Shown: piece after piece, positions 1 through 12,964 of the stretch | Numbering within the stretch: position 1 is the stretch's first letter | Layout: the number at the start of each line of letters is the position of its first letter | Assembly: GCA_038496445.1 (NCBI GenBank) | Contig: JALMLS010000081.1 | Span: forward strand, 142,214 to 206,213 | DNA: 64,000 nt | Origin: Trichosphaerium sp. ATCC 40318 | Taxonomy: Eukaryota; Discosea; Flabellinia; Trichosidae | Direction: 5' to 3' | Notes under the pieces: model-generated | The model's database searches: none | Told to the model about the DNA's origin: nothing | Seen by the model: the letters and a program-made list of their open reading frames with translations, nothing else | Made by a program: the position numbers and the translations under genes

Positions 1-126
1 CTGATGCCGTCATAATACAAATCCAGACAAAACAAAGCAAGTCACAATCCCCCAACAACAAACTACTTTTGAATTAACAAACTACACTGCCCTTTCACAT
101 TGCATCTCACTGACTCATTCACTCAG

Positions 127-1409
127 GCGGTTCTTCATGGAGTAATGGGAATGGAAATGGCGATTGGCAAACTTCCAAACCAAAGAAAAGGTAAGTAACC
201 TTCCATTCGCAGGCAGTAGCTTACGCCATCAATTGTAGAGGACGATTCGTTAGTGTTCACAGAAGGCCATCGGAAACGCCTCCACCAAAGCCAAAACCTG
301 CACCTGCACCTGCGCCTGTACCCCCTAGGAAAGAACCAACTCCGCCTGTGGAAGACAAGTCGGGTACAACAATCCTTTCTTACCTACCTTCAAAAAAAAG
401 TAACATTTATTTGCACATAGTGTCAAAGCGTTCAGCAAGATGCTCAGTTGACAAAAAGTACGGATTTGCTTTGCATCCCACTCATCTTATTTGTGTTTTT
501 TGTCTCATTGTGTTGTAGTGCCAGTGTCATTTATTGCAAGCTTTGTAAAGGCGCCATCATAGATCAGTATTTCACAGTAGGATCAAGAGATCAAACATGG
601 TACAAAATCACTAATCCCCTTATCATCATTGTGCGTTCTAAAGCCAATACCACTCGTAGGCATGTTAAGTGCTTCAATTGCACAGATTGTGGCAAGTTTT
701 TGGAAGGAGAAAGAGTCGCAGTCACCGAAGCTAAGGGCCTACAGTGCAGATCATGCGCCAAAAAACCAACGATTAAGTGTGCCACTTGTGGAGAGTTCAT
801 ATACGGCGTACACACTGAAGCAGTTGGCAAGATGTACCACCCAAAATGTTTCGTGTGTACGTCCTGCTCTAAGCAGCTCCAAGGCAATTTTCACCTTGTT
901 GGAAACGAACAACTGGTACGCACAATTAAACAATGCCATCGTGAAAGCGACAGTACACAACAGTGCTCGTTCTAAGTCGTTTCTTTCTAGCCACATTGTT
1001 TGGACTGTGGGCCTGGGGCAGCACGCGGTGGACGTACTGTTGGGGATTGCCTTACATGCTCTAAACCGGTCTCAGACGCAGGAAAATACTTAGAATTTGG
1101 GTACAGTGCCGCAGAACGCATCTTAGCGCATCGCTAATCTTTTTTGCCAAACTACAGAGATAAAGTTGTACATAGTGAGTGTTTTGTGTGTTATCAGTGT
1201 AAGAACAAACTCGATCCAAGCATGTTTTATATCGAGGGCAACAAGGTATGGAACCACAGTCACAAAATGACAATTTTCTTTTTTTAATGTAAATTACACG
1301 TGTTCACGTTTTTACGTCCACATAGTTGCGCTGCGCCAATTGTTAATTAGAATGTCGACTGGCCACTTTTTTTTTACAGTGCGGGGGTCATTTCAAGTGT
1401 ACTTTATAA
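127..1409 (+). CDS. LIM-domain protein, 5' end outside the window
   Basis: The exons I can join are 127-190, 263-363, 421-457, 519-599, 660-915, 991-1100, 1158-1245 and 1380-1409 (TAA), all with GT/AG sites and matching phases. The product starts with a Gly/Asn-rich then Pro/Lys-rich linker (PPPKPKPAPAPAPVPP). At least three zinc-binding LIM modules follow: CKLC...HVKCFNC, CATC...HPKCFVC and CLTC...HSECFVCYQC, ending CGGHFKCTL. The layout of disordered proline-rich N-terminus plus tandem C-terminal LIM domains resembles cytoskeletal adaptors of the paxillin/zyxin/CRP kind. Partners are therefore probably actin or adhesion components, but the exact family is open. The exon at 127 follows an AG and has no start codon, so the gene begins upstream of the window. 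Confidence 0.8.
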
Positions 1410-1471
1410 TAATGGAAACTAAAAAAAAGCTGATTTTGGTTTACAACTACAGCTGTATGCTTTTTTTTTTT

Positions 1472-4111
1472 TCAGTTCACTTGGACTGCTTTCTTTTTTA
1501 GTTTAGCTGCCCGCCTAGAGCGTTCAACATCTTTGTATCTATTCCTGTAGTCTTTCACCTCCTTCTGAAGTGCAGGATCCAAGGTTTCCCAATGAGAATC
1601 CTTGAGAACGTGGTAGTAGTTACGCAGTATAAAGTCAAAGCTATCTTCGCGTAGAAATAAACTCTTGAACGCATCTGCCAGCGCTAGTGAAAAAATAAAC
1701 GTTAGACCACGACATACGCGGAACTGTACCAAAGAGTAACACAGCGTTCTCTACGCAAAGGTGTCCTAACAAGAACATTTCGCTGCGACGTCTGAGATTC
1801 TCAATCATGAACCTGCTGCTCAACTCGAAAACTTCTTGTGCTGTGCTCGCTATTATTTCCTATTTGATATCAACACAACCAGTAGTATTACAAAGCCGCC
1901 ACGTACACCCTTCAAGTTGGAAGAATACAAGTACTTCAGTACTCGCCTAAAGCCTTCAAAGCTGATATCCGGAAATGATATGTTGCCGTCCGTGCTCTCT
2001 TTCAACAATGAAGCGCCACAAAACATGGCCCTGCGCACGCATTAAAACCATAATTTAACAAAATCCTACGCACTTGAAGTAATCAGATCTAGCCTGCAAT
2101 ATAATACGGTGAGCGCTGATGGATCGGTTTCCAATAGTTATTGTAGCGTCTGAAAATTTTGATTCATTGATGAGCGCCTGCATCTCAGACGCGTACGTCG
2201 ATGCAGGTACGCGATCTACACGTATCACACTGATCGCTCGCTCCGAAAGTGCTTCTGTAGATTGGTTTTGAGTATGGAGAGTCGTTAGAGTGATAAGCTG
2301 TACCTAGTCTGTCCAGCTCAGCCCACTTGGCTAACTTTACCATATCTTCGAGGTACTTGTGATTACAGACAAACTTGTCAGCGTACAGGTATCGCAACAA
2401 CGTCTTCACTATAGAAAGCCTGTGTTCTGACAGATCGAGAACGTATGGTGCCCTAGTTGAATATGTGAGTGCGAGGTTACACCGCTTTTAAGAAAGGACA
2501 ATAAACATGTTCAAAACGTAGACACGTACTCCAGCTTTGAGATGATATCTCTAAATTTTGGCCAACGGCCCCATAATAATATACAGTGGGCGTTTAGCTC
2601 TTTGCCATCTACACAAAGTTAACGCAATTTGTAGCGAGGTGGCGTGGATGATTTGTGTGTACCTTGACACAATACTTTCAAATCGCTAAAATCCATCTTA
2701 TTTACGAGCACCTCAAATCCAACCTCGTCTTTCAAATACTGAGATCTCGCCATTCTCCGTAATTCTCTTGTGGCATAGAACAACGCAGTCTAACCAATCC
2801 GTTAATTGATTTTGTTGGGTTTTTTTTTGTTTTCCATTCAAAAAATGTAAAAACGTGTCACCTTGTCTTCAATGGTGTTCTTGATATCTATCACCGCAGG
2901 GAATCTATATAGGTTTAGCGAATATACACAAGGCGATTTTGTATCCTCATACTTGGCAGCGATCATTTTGAATATCTTCGTTTTATTTGACAAGATCGCA
3001 AGGTGGAGCGCACTGTTGCCTACAACGTCATTTACCTACATTATATGCAACACAAACTAATTGCAAAAAGGCATACCGTCTAAAGGTTCCTGTACAGAGG
3101 CATCGAGATCCTAGGTTGAATGATGAATACATAGAGCCAATGAAATACAAAGGGGGCGGTTGTTAAATTGTACCTCACGCTCTAGCAGCAACTCTACTAT
3201 GTCAGCATAACCAGATCTCGATACCATATGCAACGCAGTCTCGCCTACAAACAGTATACTTAACCATAGGTATTTAACAAGATGATCATTTCAATGCTAT
3301 TCTGTGAAAACTCTTGGTACCTTCTTCGTTCTTTAGGTTGACGTCACAATGTCCAACCTCTATTAGAAATCGGGCAATGTACTTATGATTCTTAATGCAG
3401 CATACATGTAATGGCGTGCCGTGTTTGCTGCTGTTGTGATTGACAGAGCCTACATTCGGGTGAGCCTCCAGTCAGGGAAAATTATGCGAAATGACACATT
3501 ACTGCTTGTAATGTATAAAAACGAATGAGGTGTGCTTACATCCATTCATGAGTAGCAGTTGAACAATATCTACCATGCCTCTAGCAGAGGCAATGTGCAT
3601 TGGCGATACAGTCCTAAAATTTGAGTTTGTAGACGAACGAGAGGGAGAAGGTAGTAGCACACCTGCAAATGATGGATGGATCAGCTCCAAAACGGAATAA
3701 CTCTTCGACGATTTCGCCCTCACTACGCAACACTGCCAAGTGCAGTGGTGTTAATCCGCGGCACCTGAGATGAATGAGTACACATGACGCAAAAACTGTT
3801 AAAAAAAGCAAGAGTGTAACGCACACAATGTTTGGATCAGCGCCAGCGTTCAATAAAAACGGAACAATGTAGTTATAGCGTCTAAAAATCGCCTTGGGTA
3901 GATTTTAGCGAAAAGGTGTTACAATAACGCATCGAAATTGTGTCTTTACGCTTATTACGCTTACCAAATACAAGGGAGTGTATCCTTGCTGTTTTTCATT
4001 AATGTTATCTTGTAAATTGGGTGCCGTCCTCAAATACTCCAAGGAGCCAGTCTCAACATGAGCGTGAATGCCTCTAAACTCTTTATAGGTCTGTGGGTGG
4101 CGTGCTGTCAT
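1472..4111 (-). CDS. Ankyrin-repeat and BTB/POZ-domain protein (ABTB1/BPOZ-like)
   Basis: The start ATG is at 4109-4111 and the stop at 1472-1474, with many short exons. The N-terminal half holds ankyrin repeats: GYTPLYL, GADPNI, GLTPLHLAVLRSEGEIVEE, SPMHIASARGMVDIVQLLL. Further repeats lie between about 3.4 and 2.7 kb. The C-terminal half carries BTB/POZ segments (ISFEGFRRVLKYLYSSNLKG; LLRYLYADKFVCNHKYLEDM) and a basic end (KLKKKAVQVN). Ankyrin repeats followed by BTB is the architecture of ABTB1/BPOZ, a likely cullin-3 adaptor. That role is inferred from the family. Not every internal exon boundary was resolved. Confidence 0.7.
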
Positions 4112-4770
4112 TGTTGCGGAGATTTACACTCAGACTGGGTTTCTACACTTGAACGCGCTTCTACAGGCGTATTTCCGCGTTGCACGTTATTACGGTTGTA
4201 AGTGTAATTTGTACAAACCTTCAAAAAGGGTCAGACCTGTCTTGACTCAACTCAAAGCACTGCATTCCACATCACACAGATCAGGCCGTTTTAGAAACTC
4301 TGCGCTAGTTTCGTAGGCGACGCCATAAGAGGCAGAATTTCATAACGTTTCTTGATTATTATCTATTTTTCCTTCAAGAGTTTAAACCAACCTTATCGCT
4401 CGGAGTATTCACATTGCGTACGCAATGTCAAACGGTCAGGTACAAGTTCCGGTTTATTGTTTTCCGTGTACTTGGCTCACAGCATACCACAATAGGCAGA
4501 AGTACTCGTGTACCTCGCTAACTCTTTCCCTTTTAAATATGAGACAGTTGTGATCAAAGAGAGACAAACCGCCAACGCACTCAAGTTTGCGGTGTGTAAG
4601 AAGTACGTAGACGTTACAAAGACGTGTTGGCGTGTTTCGTGCGATCAAATGTCACATTTTTGAATTATATTATGATTATGTGTAAACCTGGTGACTAACC
4701 AACCGTTACTACGCCAACGCGCCCCTTATATACGTCACGTGCTAACTCGATTTTTTTTTCCTTTTTAAAG
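4112..4770. other. Intergenic region between divergent genes
   Basis: This region lies between the ankyrin/BTB gene (-) and the RhoGAP gene (+). It probably holds both promoters and possibly an unseen first exon of the RhoGAP gene. One CACGTG lies near 4736. A 64-codon minus-strand frame at 4454-4648 has no recognisable features, and I do not call it a gene. Confidence 0.4.
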
Positions 4771-6762
4771 ACAAGGCATCACCACACGCTTCGACGACTA
4801 CAGTAAGTCATTTTTTACTTATTACTCACCTGTCCTACTACCCGCCACCACTGCCAACCAAAAATCTGACACTTATTTTTATCACGCAGGTATTTACTGG
4901 TTGCATAACAACACAAAAGTAAAAGAACTCCCTGAAAAACCGTATGCATTGCACGTTAAATGGGGGGAGAAGAGCGGAGCAAAAAACAAATTTCTGTTTT
5001 TGAACGTAGAAAAACAGCAAGACTTCAAAAAGACGCTCAAAGCAGCACGTATAGAACAATCTACTGAGCGAGGCGATCCCATTGGAGATACTATAAAATT
5101 TCTTACAGCCCATGCACTTGAGGAAGTAGGTCTGTTCAGGGTGTCAGGCAGTCAACGCAGAATTAGAGAAATTGTAACTCTCTATGAACAAGGTGGCACT
5201 GTACGTTTTAGCAATTTAGCCCATTTGTCACAACTATTTGTTATAAATATACCTAACAGGCTCATTTAAGGTGACACCCGATATGTACGGAGGGACACAC
5301 AATGCTGCAGGTATTTTGAAACTTTGGCTGCGCGAGCAAGACATTCTCATCCCGCCAGACTTCACACAACGCCTCAATGACATTGGTAGTACGTATTTAT
5401 ATGAAAAAACCAAATAATTATATATGGAGCCAGTCGCTTATACCGCGTTCTAGCCAATGAAAGTGATGAAGAGAAATGCGCAGACGGCATTTCAGAAGTA
5501 TTCAAAACAATTAGCAAGGAGCGCATAGCCAATCTTCACAAACTCTGCTTGTTTCTAGAAAAATTAGCTCAAGGCTCAGCAATTAACAAGATGGATGCTG
5601 GCGTACGTGCATACTTTTACGTCCTTTTTTTTTTTTTTTGACATTCGAAAAAAAAAACACGTGCTTTTTACAAAAAAAACGTGTATTGCCCATTAATCCA
5701 TGACTTGTAGAACTTGTCAATTATCTTTTGCCCGATATTTGATATATCGGCACCTGTATTCACAACAATGATAAACCAGCTGTCAAGGATATTCACACCA
5801 CTCATATCCTCAAGTCCAGCCGAACCAAAGCAAACCACAACCATAAATACGCGAACGCCATCAATTGACGCTTCACCTGCCCTACGCACAGCAGCGGAGA
5901 CAGCACGCATCATGAACGAGGCTCCTGCAAAAGCACCACCGTTCAAGCCCGCGCCATTCAACGCACCGCCTAAAGTGCCACCAAAGTCCGCACGACCTGT
6001 CAATACTTTCCCCAAGAGATCATTTGTGCCACAAGTACAACAAAGACAACAACAACAGAAGCCGGCTCCACTGGTTTGAACCCTTTATTTCGTGATTTAA
6101 CAGTCTAACGCAACCCCTTTTTAGAAGGCGATCAATCCTCGCACCTTTACAGACAATGCGAGTGTGGCATCAGAAGAATCAGATACAGACACAGATCCTT
6201 TCCAGATGATAGAGGGATTGCAGTCTGAGTTTGCCGAGTTGGAGGTAAATAACCATAGTGGATCCACTCTGGAGCTTTTTTTTTTGTACCTTTTCTGACA
6301 CCTCCTTAGGCACATATTGCAAATATTACTTTTGATGACGGAGATGATGAATTAGATGATGTTGTGGACACTGCCATAGAGGAGAACTTATTCACATCAG
6401 TGGATGATTTAGTGAGCACGCCATTTTCACTTCCATCCAAACCTGTGGCATCGAGGAGACCTCTAGCAGCCAGTGAACCTATTCCAGATACGCCTGATGG
6501 TGCATCCAGAAAGGCTCTGAGTTCATCAGCGGCTGAACCATACACAGGAGCAAGGGCACTACCTAGGACGCCTAAAGCAGCTAGACCAAAGAGCTTTTCC
6601 GCGTTTAAAAAATTACCTCCTAAGAAGTTTGGCACTGGCAGAGGCAAATTTCGCATACAGGGTAAAGGCAAATTTGGTGTGAGAGGCAAATTTGGCGGGA
6701 GAGGCAAGGGTAGAGGCCGAGGTAGAGGCAACTTTGGGCCAAAGAGAGCTCCATTCCGCTAG
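4771..6762 (+). CDS. RhoGAP-domain protein with RGG-type C-terminus
   Basis: The exons are 4771-4802, 4890-5192, 5260-5385, 5430-5602, 5711-6073, 6125-6244 and 6310-6762 (TAG), and the true start may lie in an unseen upstream exon. A possible PH-like lead (YALHVKW..FLFLNVEKQQDF) precedes a RhoGAP domain. The domain carries the arginine-finger segment GLFRVSGSQRRI, ILKLWLRE, LHKLCLFLEKL and NLSIIFCPIF. The last matches the usual NLAIVFGP block. RhoGAP domains stimulate GTP hydrolysis by Rho/Rac/Cdc42. A Pro/Ala-rich and Gln-rich linker follows, then an acidic Ser stretch and a Gly/Arg/Lys tail (GRGKGRGRGRG), which hints at RNA or nucleic-acid binding. The fifth exon is needed to keep the domain in frame. 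Confidence 0.8.
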
Positions 6763-6946
6763 CCACGTAAGAATGAAAAAAAAACAATGATGGCAATTCA
6801 CCTGTAAAATAGATTGACTGTGATTTTTCTCAGAGAAAAAGTTGTTGTTGCATTATTCTTTTTTTTTTCACAGGGCTTATTTATTAAATGACAAAATACA
6901 ATTCTTTTTTGGTATCATCAAAGTATGTATGCGTACAACAACAAAA

Positions 6947-9900
6947 TTAATCATTGATGCCGGGTAACTTGGTATTAGAAGGCAAACCTCTATCTGGCTT
7001 GAACACAGTAGTTCTAGGTACCATGGTGATGCAATCAGGTATTGGGCAAACAGAGACACATAACTAGGGCAAGTATTGTGAGTACGCCAAATCACAAAAA
7101 CCAACAAAAGACAAGAAAATAAAACAACGTACAGTACAACCGGTACAGTCGTCTGTGATCTCTGGGAGATGTGTTTCAGCGTCGAACTAGATAACTCCGT
7201 TAGCACGTATTATTAAATGATCTAGTGGGCTCATCGCACCTTGATGGCCTGGTAGCCAGAGTCGTTACATGTCATGTAGCACTTGCCGCAGTTAATACAC
7301 ATCTCAGAGTCTACGATAGCTACAGCCTGTTGTTTGTTGTCTAAATCTGTGTACTTTCCGATCCTATCAAGTGCAGCGCCCTATGCCGCGTGTGAGTTAC
7401 GCTACAAATAGTTTATCGAGTACTCTAATGTCCTCAATTGATGGGATCTCCTTCTGTTCTGGTTCTCGTGGTTTTGGCGCTGTTTCGAGTAGATCTGTCT
7501 TGGCAGCCCATTGCTTCAATGCATCGCGGCGTTGTTGCTCATAGTGACCAAATCGAGGTAATCCTTTACCAATTTCGTTCAAAACAGTCTTCATGCGACT
7601 GGCTGGAGGGCTGATGTGGAGAAATAGGTTAGATTACACTGTTTGTACACGAGTAGTGTGCATAACACAAAAATAAAGTAGCGCACCTTTGGTAATCCCA
7701 ATCAGCTAGATCCTTACGAGATTGCATGTACAAGCACGCCTTTAATCCAGTGATGTAATCTAGGATTAGTTAGAAAGAATGTTGCACAAATAGGATGCGC
7801 GATGGTGACGAACCTTCAATCACTGTAAAATCTTGATTCTGTACGCTAGAGCATATTTGTACAACACCAGCACCTGCAAAGAAGAATTGCATGGCTACTT
7901 CAGCGCTATCGATACCGCCAACGCCCATAATTGGGTATCCTGGGAATTTGTTACCAACAGCGGACACCTGCAAACAAAAATGAACAACACTTGTCAGACC
8001 CACTATTGTTAAAAAGTACCATCTTTAGCGCAACAGGTCGAGTTGCGTTTCCAGAGACACCACCGTATGTGGTTTTCTTCTCTTTACCAACTGCTGGCCA
8101 AGCCGCTGAGTTCGAGGACAGTCCCATCAATCCTGAGATTGTGTTGATGGCAGTCACACCTGTAGCGCCTCCCTTCTTTGCTGCATCAGCAATGACGGTC
8201 ACATCAGTAACATTTGGAGTCAACTTGGCAAACACTGGAATATCAACAACTTCAGTGACCCACTTGCTGATGTTCTCTACGAACACGGCATTTTGACCGC
8301 ATGCGATACCCATGCCTCTCTCTCCCATACCGTGTGGGCATGACAAGTTGAGTTCTAGAGCATCAGAACCTGCACGGGCTGCCATTACAGCGAGCTCTTG
8401 CCAATCCTCTTTAATATAACCGCACATAATACTACCGACAATAATATGTTCTGGGAAGTCTTTCTTTAGCTCTTGTATGCCCTTGCACCAGTAAGTTGCT
8501 GTCTTTTCAGAAATGAGCTCAATATTCAAGAAGGATGATTGTCCAGGTCCATAGTGGTAATTACTGGTTGTACCACGCACGATACGTGGCGATACGTTGG
8601 TAACAACATCTTTTGCGAGACTGAAAGTCTTTGTTACGGCAAATCCCCAACCTGCTTCGAATGCCCTACATTTCATGTTTAGTACATATTCACCACCAGA
8701 AGGGAAACAAAATAAATACGTACCTTCTAAGCATAGGCGCAGAAGTACATGGCGTTGCAGAAGCGAGACCAAATGGATTGATGAACTTGAGGCCTGCAAA
8801 TTCGACGGAAATGTCAACCTCGTCAATAGGTGTACAAAAGTTTGGCAATTGTGGTTTGGCTACGAGCTCAGCTGATAGTGGAATACCGTGTGACTCTTGT
8901 AAGTACTTGTGCATATACCAAGCGGCTTGTTTACCATCATTGGTTGCTTCAACAGTGGTTCCGTGACCCTTTTGAAATACAGTGAGTATAGATATGGACA
9001 ATCTAATAATAACGCAAAGTGTTCTTTATACGCACGATTAAATCACCGCCACAGAACAACCACTCGGCTGCCTTACTCTGACCTGTTTCGCGATCTACAT
9101 CAGCGCATCCCCACTTGTCGAGGGTCAATGGTGCAACAGATTTTAAGTCGTCTACTTTAGATCCAAAAGCGGAAATAATGTGATCGCCTGAGAACATCGT
9201 ATAAGCAATAATCAAACAAGCAAGCCCAAGATACGTACATTTGACGCGAATGAAAGAGTCTTCATCATTGTAATACAGGCCATCGTCACCCTTTTCTCTC
9301 TTGTAAAACTCAATGGCAACTACCTTGCCTTCCTTCATCACAACCTTCTTTGGGTTGCAGTATGGCATAAACTCGCACTTTTCAATCCTGACAAGGTCCA
9401 CTTCCTCTTCAACAGCCTAGCAAACATTTTATTAAAACGACGTGATTTGACGTGATTAGCAAAAACCACATGAAACTTACTCTCATTTCAGGTGTTGCTC
9501 GTCTAAAAGCGACGTATACACGCTTGGAACCACAACGCAATGCTGATGTGGCGCAATCCATAGCTGTGTCACCAGCACCCAATACAACTGTTCGTCCTTT
9601 CAATTCCATGAGTTGTGACTGAGGGAGGGCGAACAACGATTAGATATAAAACAACATTACCAATATGTCACTACTTACCTTGCATCCGCACATGCCTGGC
9701 TTTGATGCTTTAGATACCAATGGCAAAAATTCCTTGCTTGTCCAGAAGCCATTCTCAGATTTTAGTCCTTTAAACACATCCGAAATTTTTGGCTAAAAAT
9801 TGAGAAACAGGTGAGTATTGGTGCTAAACAACGACATTGTAAAACGTACATCTGGCATACCAATACCCATAAATACGGCGTCATTGTCTTTCTTTAAACC

Positions 9901-11177
9901 ATCAAGTGTAAAGTCTTTACCAAGTGCTTTACCATGCTCAACCTATTAAACCACCAAAATTCAGTACTTCGCTTTTTTTTTCTTTTTTTCTTCTCGAAAA
10001 TTTACCTTGACGCCAAGATCCTTCATCAATTTTACTTCAAAATCGACAACGTCGTATGGCAGACGAAACTGAGGGATTTCAGTGGAACTCAAACCACCAG
10101 GGAACTCATTACGCTCGTAAATCGTAACATTTTGATATCCCAAACGAGCCTTCAAACAACTTTTAGCAAATCGTACATTTGAAGTGTTAATGACGTACGA
10201 GAAAGGTAGCGCAACTGATAGATGCTGGTCCACATCTATTTCGAAGAGTATCAATAATGGAAAGAATGCTCAATAAGCGGACAAAAAAGCAATTTAAAAA
10301 AAACTGTACCCTACTAAAGCGACCTTGGCTTTATAGCTTGGTGGTAACTCAGAGAGTTTTGGTAACGACGAATCGCGTATTTGTGGTACACCCATTTTTT
10401 TAAAGATTTCTGTTGCGAATTGCTGCAAACCGCCGATATTAATAGCACCTTAACGTTAAGCGTTAATCAAAGGAAACGAAATGGTTTTTCAATCATTTTA
10501 AGCAAAAATGGCTTTTGTACCTTCTTCCGTTGCAGCGAGATTACAACCGCCAACGCAAAGGTCCGAGGTAGGGCATACCATACCGCAAGTCAAACCAAGA
10601 GGGTTATCAGAGAAAATCTTTTTCGCGGCACCGTAGTAATTTCTAGTGCTTATAGACGAGATGAACGCTTTAATATCAAGTTGCGTTGGGCACGAGCTTT
10701 GGCAAGGCGCATCAGCGCATCTGTGTAAAGCGATAAATACACGACATACTAACAAACACGCAAGTTAACGCATTGATGTAAAATAAGCGTACTTTAAACA
10801 ACGAGCTGATTCAAACAAAGCACCACGCTCTGTTAGCGTTGTTGGTTTAATGTCCGTAAAGTCGCGATGCTTAGCGCAACCCTAGAGCAAGTTACACAAA
10901 ACAGTTAGGAAAGGTATCGTTAAACACACCGATTCACACTCAACATTTCGCTTCCAGTGCTCCTTGGCCTTAGAGGTTGCGTCGGTTGACTTGAAGTTAG
11001 CGTATGATTTAACTACAAGGCGTTAAAACTAGACCTTTAACAAATGGAAACCTTTGGGGTGAAGTGCTAGTATCTACAAAGCGTATGAGAATAGTAACAA
11101 ACCAGAAGCGTTAATTTGGCAGGTATTGTACGCACCTCAATATCAGCTACTTGGGACACTTGCTTTAGCTTTGACAT
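6947..11177 (-). CDS. DPYD: Dihydropyrimidine dehydrogenase (NADP+)
   Basis: The start ATG is at 11175-11177 and the stop TAA at 6947-6949, with many short introns. The product follows the animal DPYD layout. An N-terminal 4Fe-4S domain ([37 protein letters not shown]) leads into FAD- and NADPH-binding Rossmann regions ([35 protein letters not shown]). The FMN barrel follows ([31 protein letters not shown], with the catalytic Cys in SCPHG). The C-terminal ferredoxin domain has [18 protein letters not shown] and [16 protein letters not shown]. The enzyme catalyses the first step of uracil and thymine breakdown. All cofactor motifs look intact. The gene is divergent from the zinc-finger gene with only 270 bp between the two start codons, so they may share a promoter region. 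Confidence 0.95.
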
Positions 11178-11447
11178 GTTGAAGGGCGTGTAAAGCTGAA
11201 TGCGTCTAAATTAATTGGTTGGCCTACTTTTCAATTTCTGGCTTAACCTCTTCTCGAAAAACCTAACCCTGGAATTCCCTGGCAGCAATGGGCTTATCAC
11301 CATTTTACCCAAACTCAAACCAACGTACGCAATACTTCTCCTGATTGATTACCACTTCGTTTACGACTTTTTTAATCTAATTTCTTCAATAATTACACTA
11401 TTTACTACACCAATCGCTAAAGTACTTTTTAGTAGAGAGAATAAACA

Positions 11448-12523
11448 ATGGCTGATCTACCATCAAATTTTAAACCTGGTAAGTTTGCAAGAAAGCAGAA
11501 AGTACCGAAACCTGAACTAACCTCAGTTTAAGGCGACTGGATGTGCCCTAACTGCAACGCCCATAACTTCCGTTCTCGCTCTCAATGTATGAAGTGTAAC
11601 GCCGAAGGCGGTAGCGGTGGCGGCGGTAGATCACAGCGTAGAGATTACGACGACAACCGCGGTTACGACCGAAGAGGTGGTCGCGATAGATACGACGACA
11701 GAGGCGACCGTGGCGGCAGATTTTGTACGTAAACAACCCACAAAGCAGCGGAACGCCATTTTTACGTCTGCATTCGATAAACACGCAACAAAAAAACCGT
11801 ATTGGTTTTTATTCTTTGGATTTTATTGATTATTTTATCTTGTTCTCACCCTCTTTTCCAGCCCGTGACGATCGTGGTCGCGATTACTCTCGATCACCAC
11901 CTCGTGGCCGTACACCTCCAAACTTCAAACCTGGAGATTGGATGTGCGACGAGTGCGACGCACACAACTTCTCTCGCCGTGACACGTGCATGCGCTGCTC
12001 CAAGGATCGTCCTGCAGGCGGTGGTGGTGGTAGCAGCTACGGCGGTAGCAGATACGGTGGTGGTCGCGATGGCGGATACAGTGGTGGTCGCAGCGGTGGC
12101 TTTGACCGCCCTGACAACTTCAAGCCAGGCGATTGGATGTGTCCAAACTGCAACGCCCATAACTTCCGTTCTCGCTCTCAGTGCATGAAGTGCGCAACCT
12201 CTAAGGACGAAGCAGGTGGTTTCGATGATGATCCAAGAGGCGGTGGTGGACGCAACGACCGTGGTAATGACCGTGGTAGCTACGGTGGCGGTCGCGGTGA
12301 CCTCCCACCTAACTTCAAGCCTGGAGACTGGATGTGCGACGAGTGCAGCTTCCATAACTTTAGATCAAACACTGAGTGCAAGAGGTGTGGTGCTAGTGCC
12401 CCTGGTGAAGGTTCTCCACGCGGTAGCAAGCGTTCAGGTGACTATGAAGACAATCGCGATAACAAGAGAAAAAGATTCAACCGCGATGATGACTCCGAAG
12501 AAGGCGATGACAGAAGAAGATGA
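11448..12523 (+). CDS. RanBP2-type zinc-finger RNA-binding protein with four fingers
   Basis: The exons are 11448-11478, 11533-11724 and 11862-12523 (TGA). The protein has four near-identical modules starting NFKPGDWMC and carrying two CxxC pairs, such as CPNCNAHNFRSRSQCMKC. They are separated by Gly/Arg/Asp/Tyr-rich linkers, and the C-terminus is basic and acidic (NKRKRFNRDDDSEEGDDRRR). RanBP2 fingers with a Trp before the first Cys and Asn/Arg in the loop bind single-stranded RNA, as in ZRANB2, FUS and TAF15. A role in pre-mRNA processing is inferred. The first intron splits finger 1 after NFKPG. Fingers 1 and 3 encode the same peptide and share long identical DNA, while 2 and 4 form a second type (CDEC). 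Confidence 0.85.
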
Positions 12524-12964
12524 ATATTTTCGAATACGCAATAAGCGCTGAGCACAGGCCAAAAAAAAAAGTACAAAGAACAAATTTTTATGGTGGTGTG
12601 GTAGTAAATTTCAAGTACCGATATAAGGGTTACAAAAAACGAACGGGTGTCGGTTGGAATTTAATGTGAGGGGTTGAGGCGTTGTGAAAAAAAAGATTGT
12701 GTGGGACGTTTTTGTCATAAAAAAACGAACAAATATGTGCGAACCGACCGATTGATGGCGGGGGGTTATAGGGCAAGTGTGGCTCAAGAAATAATGCCAC
12801 AAGTTTGCGGTGTAATAGGAACAAATCCTCTTGTCAAAAAAAAAGCTCTCGTTCTTTATACATCGAGCAGTAAAAGCAATCCTTTCTTTTCCATGTTTAT
12901 GTATGTTTTTATCTCCCGTTTATTGTTGTTGTATTTACAAGTGGGTATTGCGCGGATGGCAGTA
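12524..12964. other. Convergent 3' intergenic region
   Basis: This lies between the 3' ends of the zinc-finger gene (+) and the small minus-strand gene. It contains A- and T-runs suited to 3' processing. Open frames on both strands here lack any protein signature. Confidence 0.4.

Noticed and set aside
7931-9160. Plus-strand ORFs of up to 121 codons inside the DPYD region
   Set aside because: The minus-strand DPYD frame matches its family residue by residue, so these antisense frames are incidental.
11548-12551. Several long ORFs on both strands overlapping the zinc-finger gene (Thr/Ala/Val-rich)
   Set aside because: They are shadows of the Gly/Arg/Asp-rich real frame. Their low-complexity composition comes from GGT/CGT codon runs.
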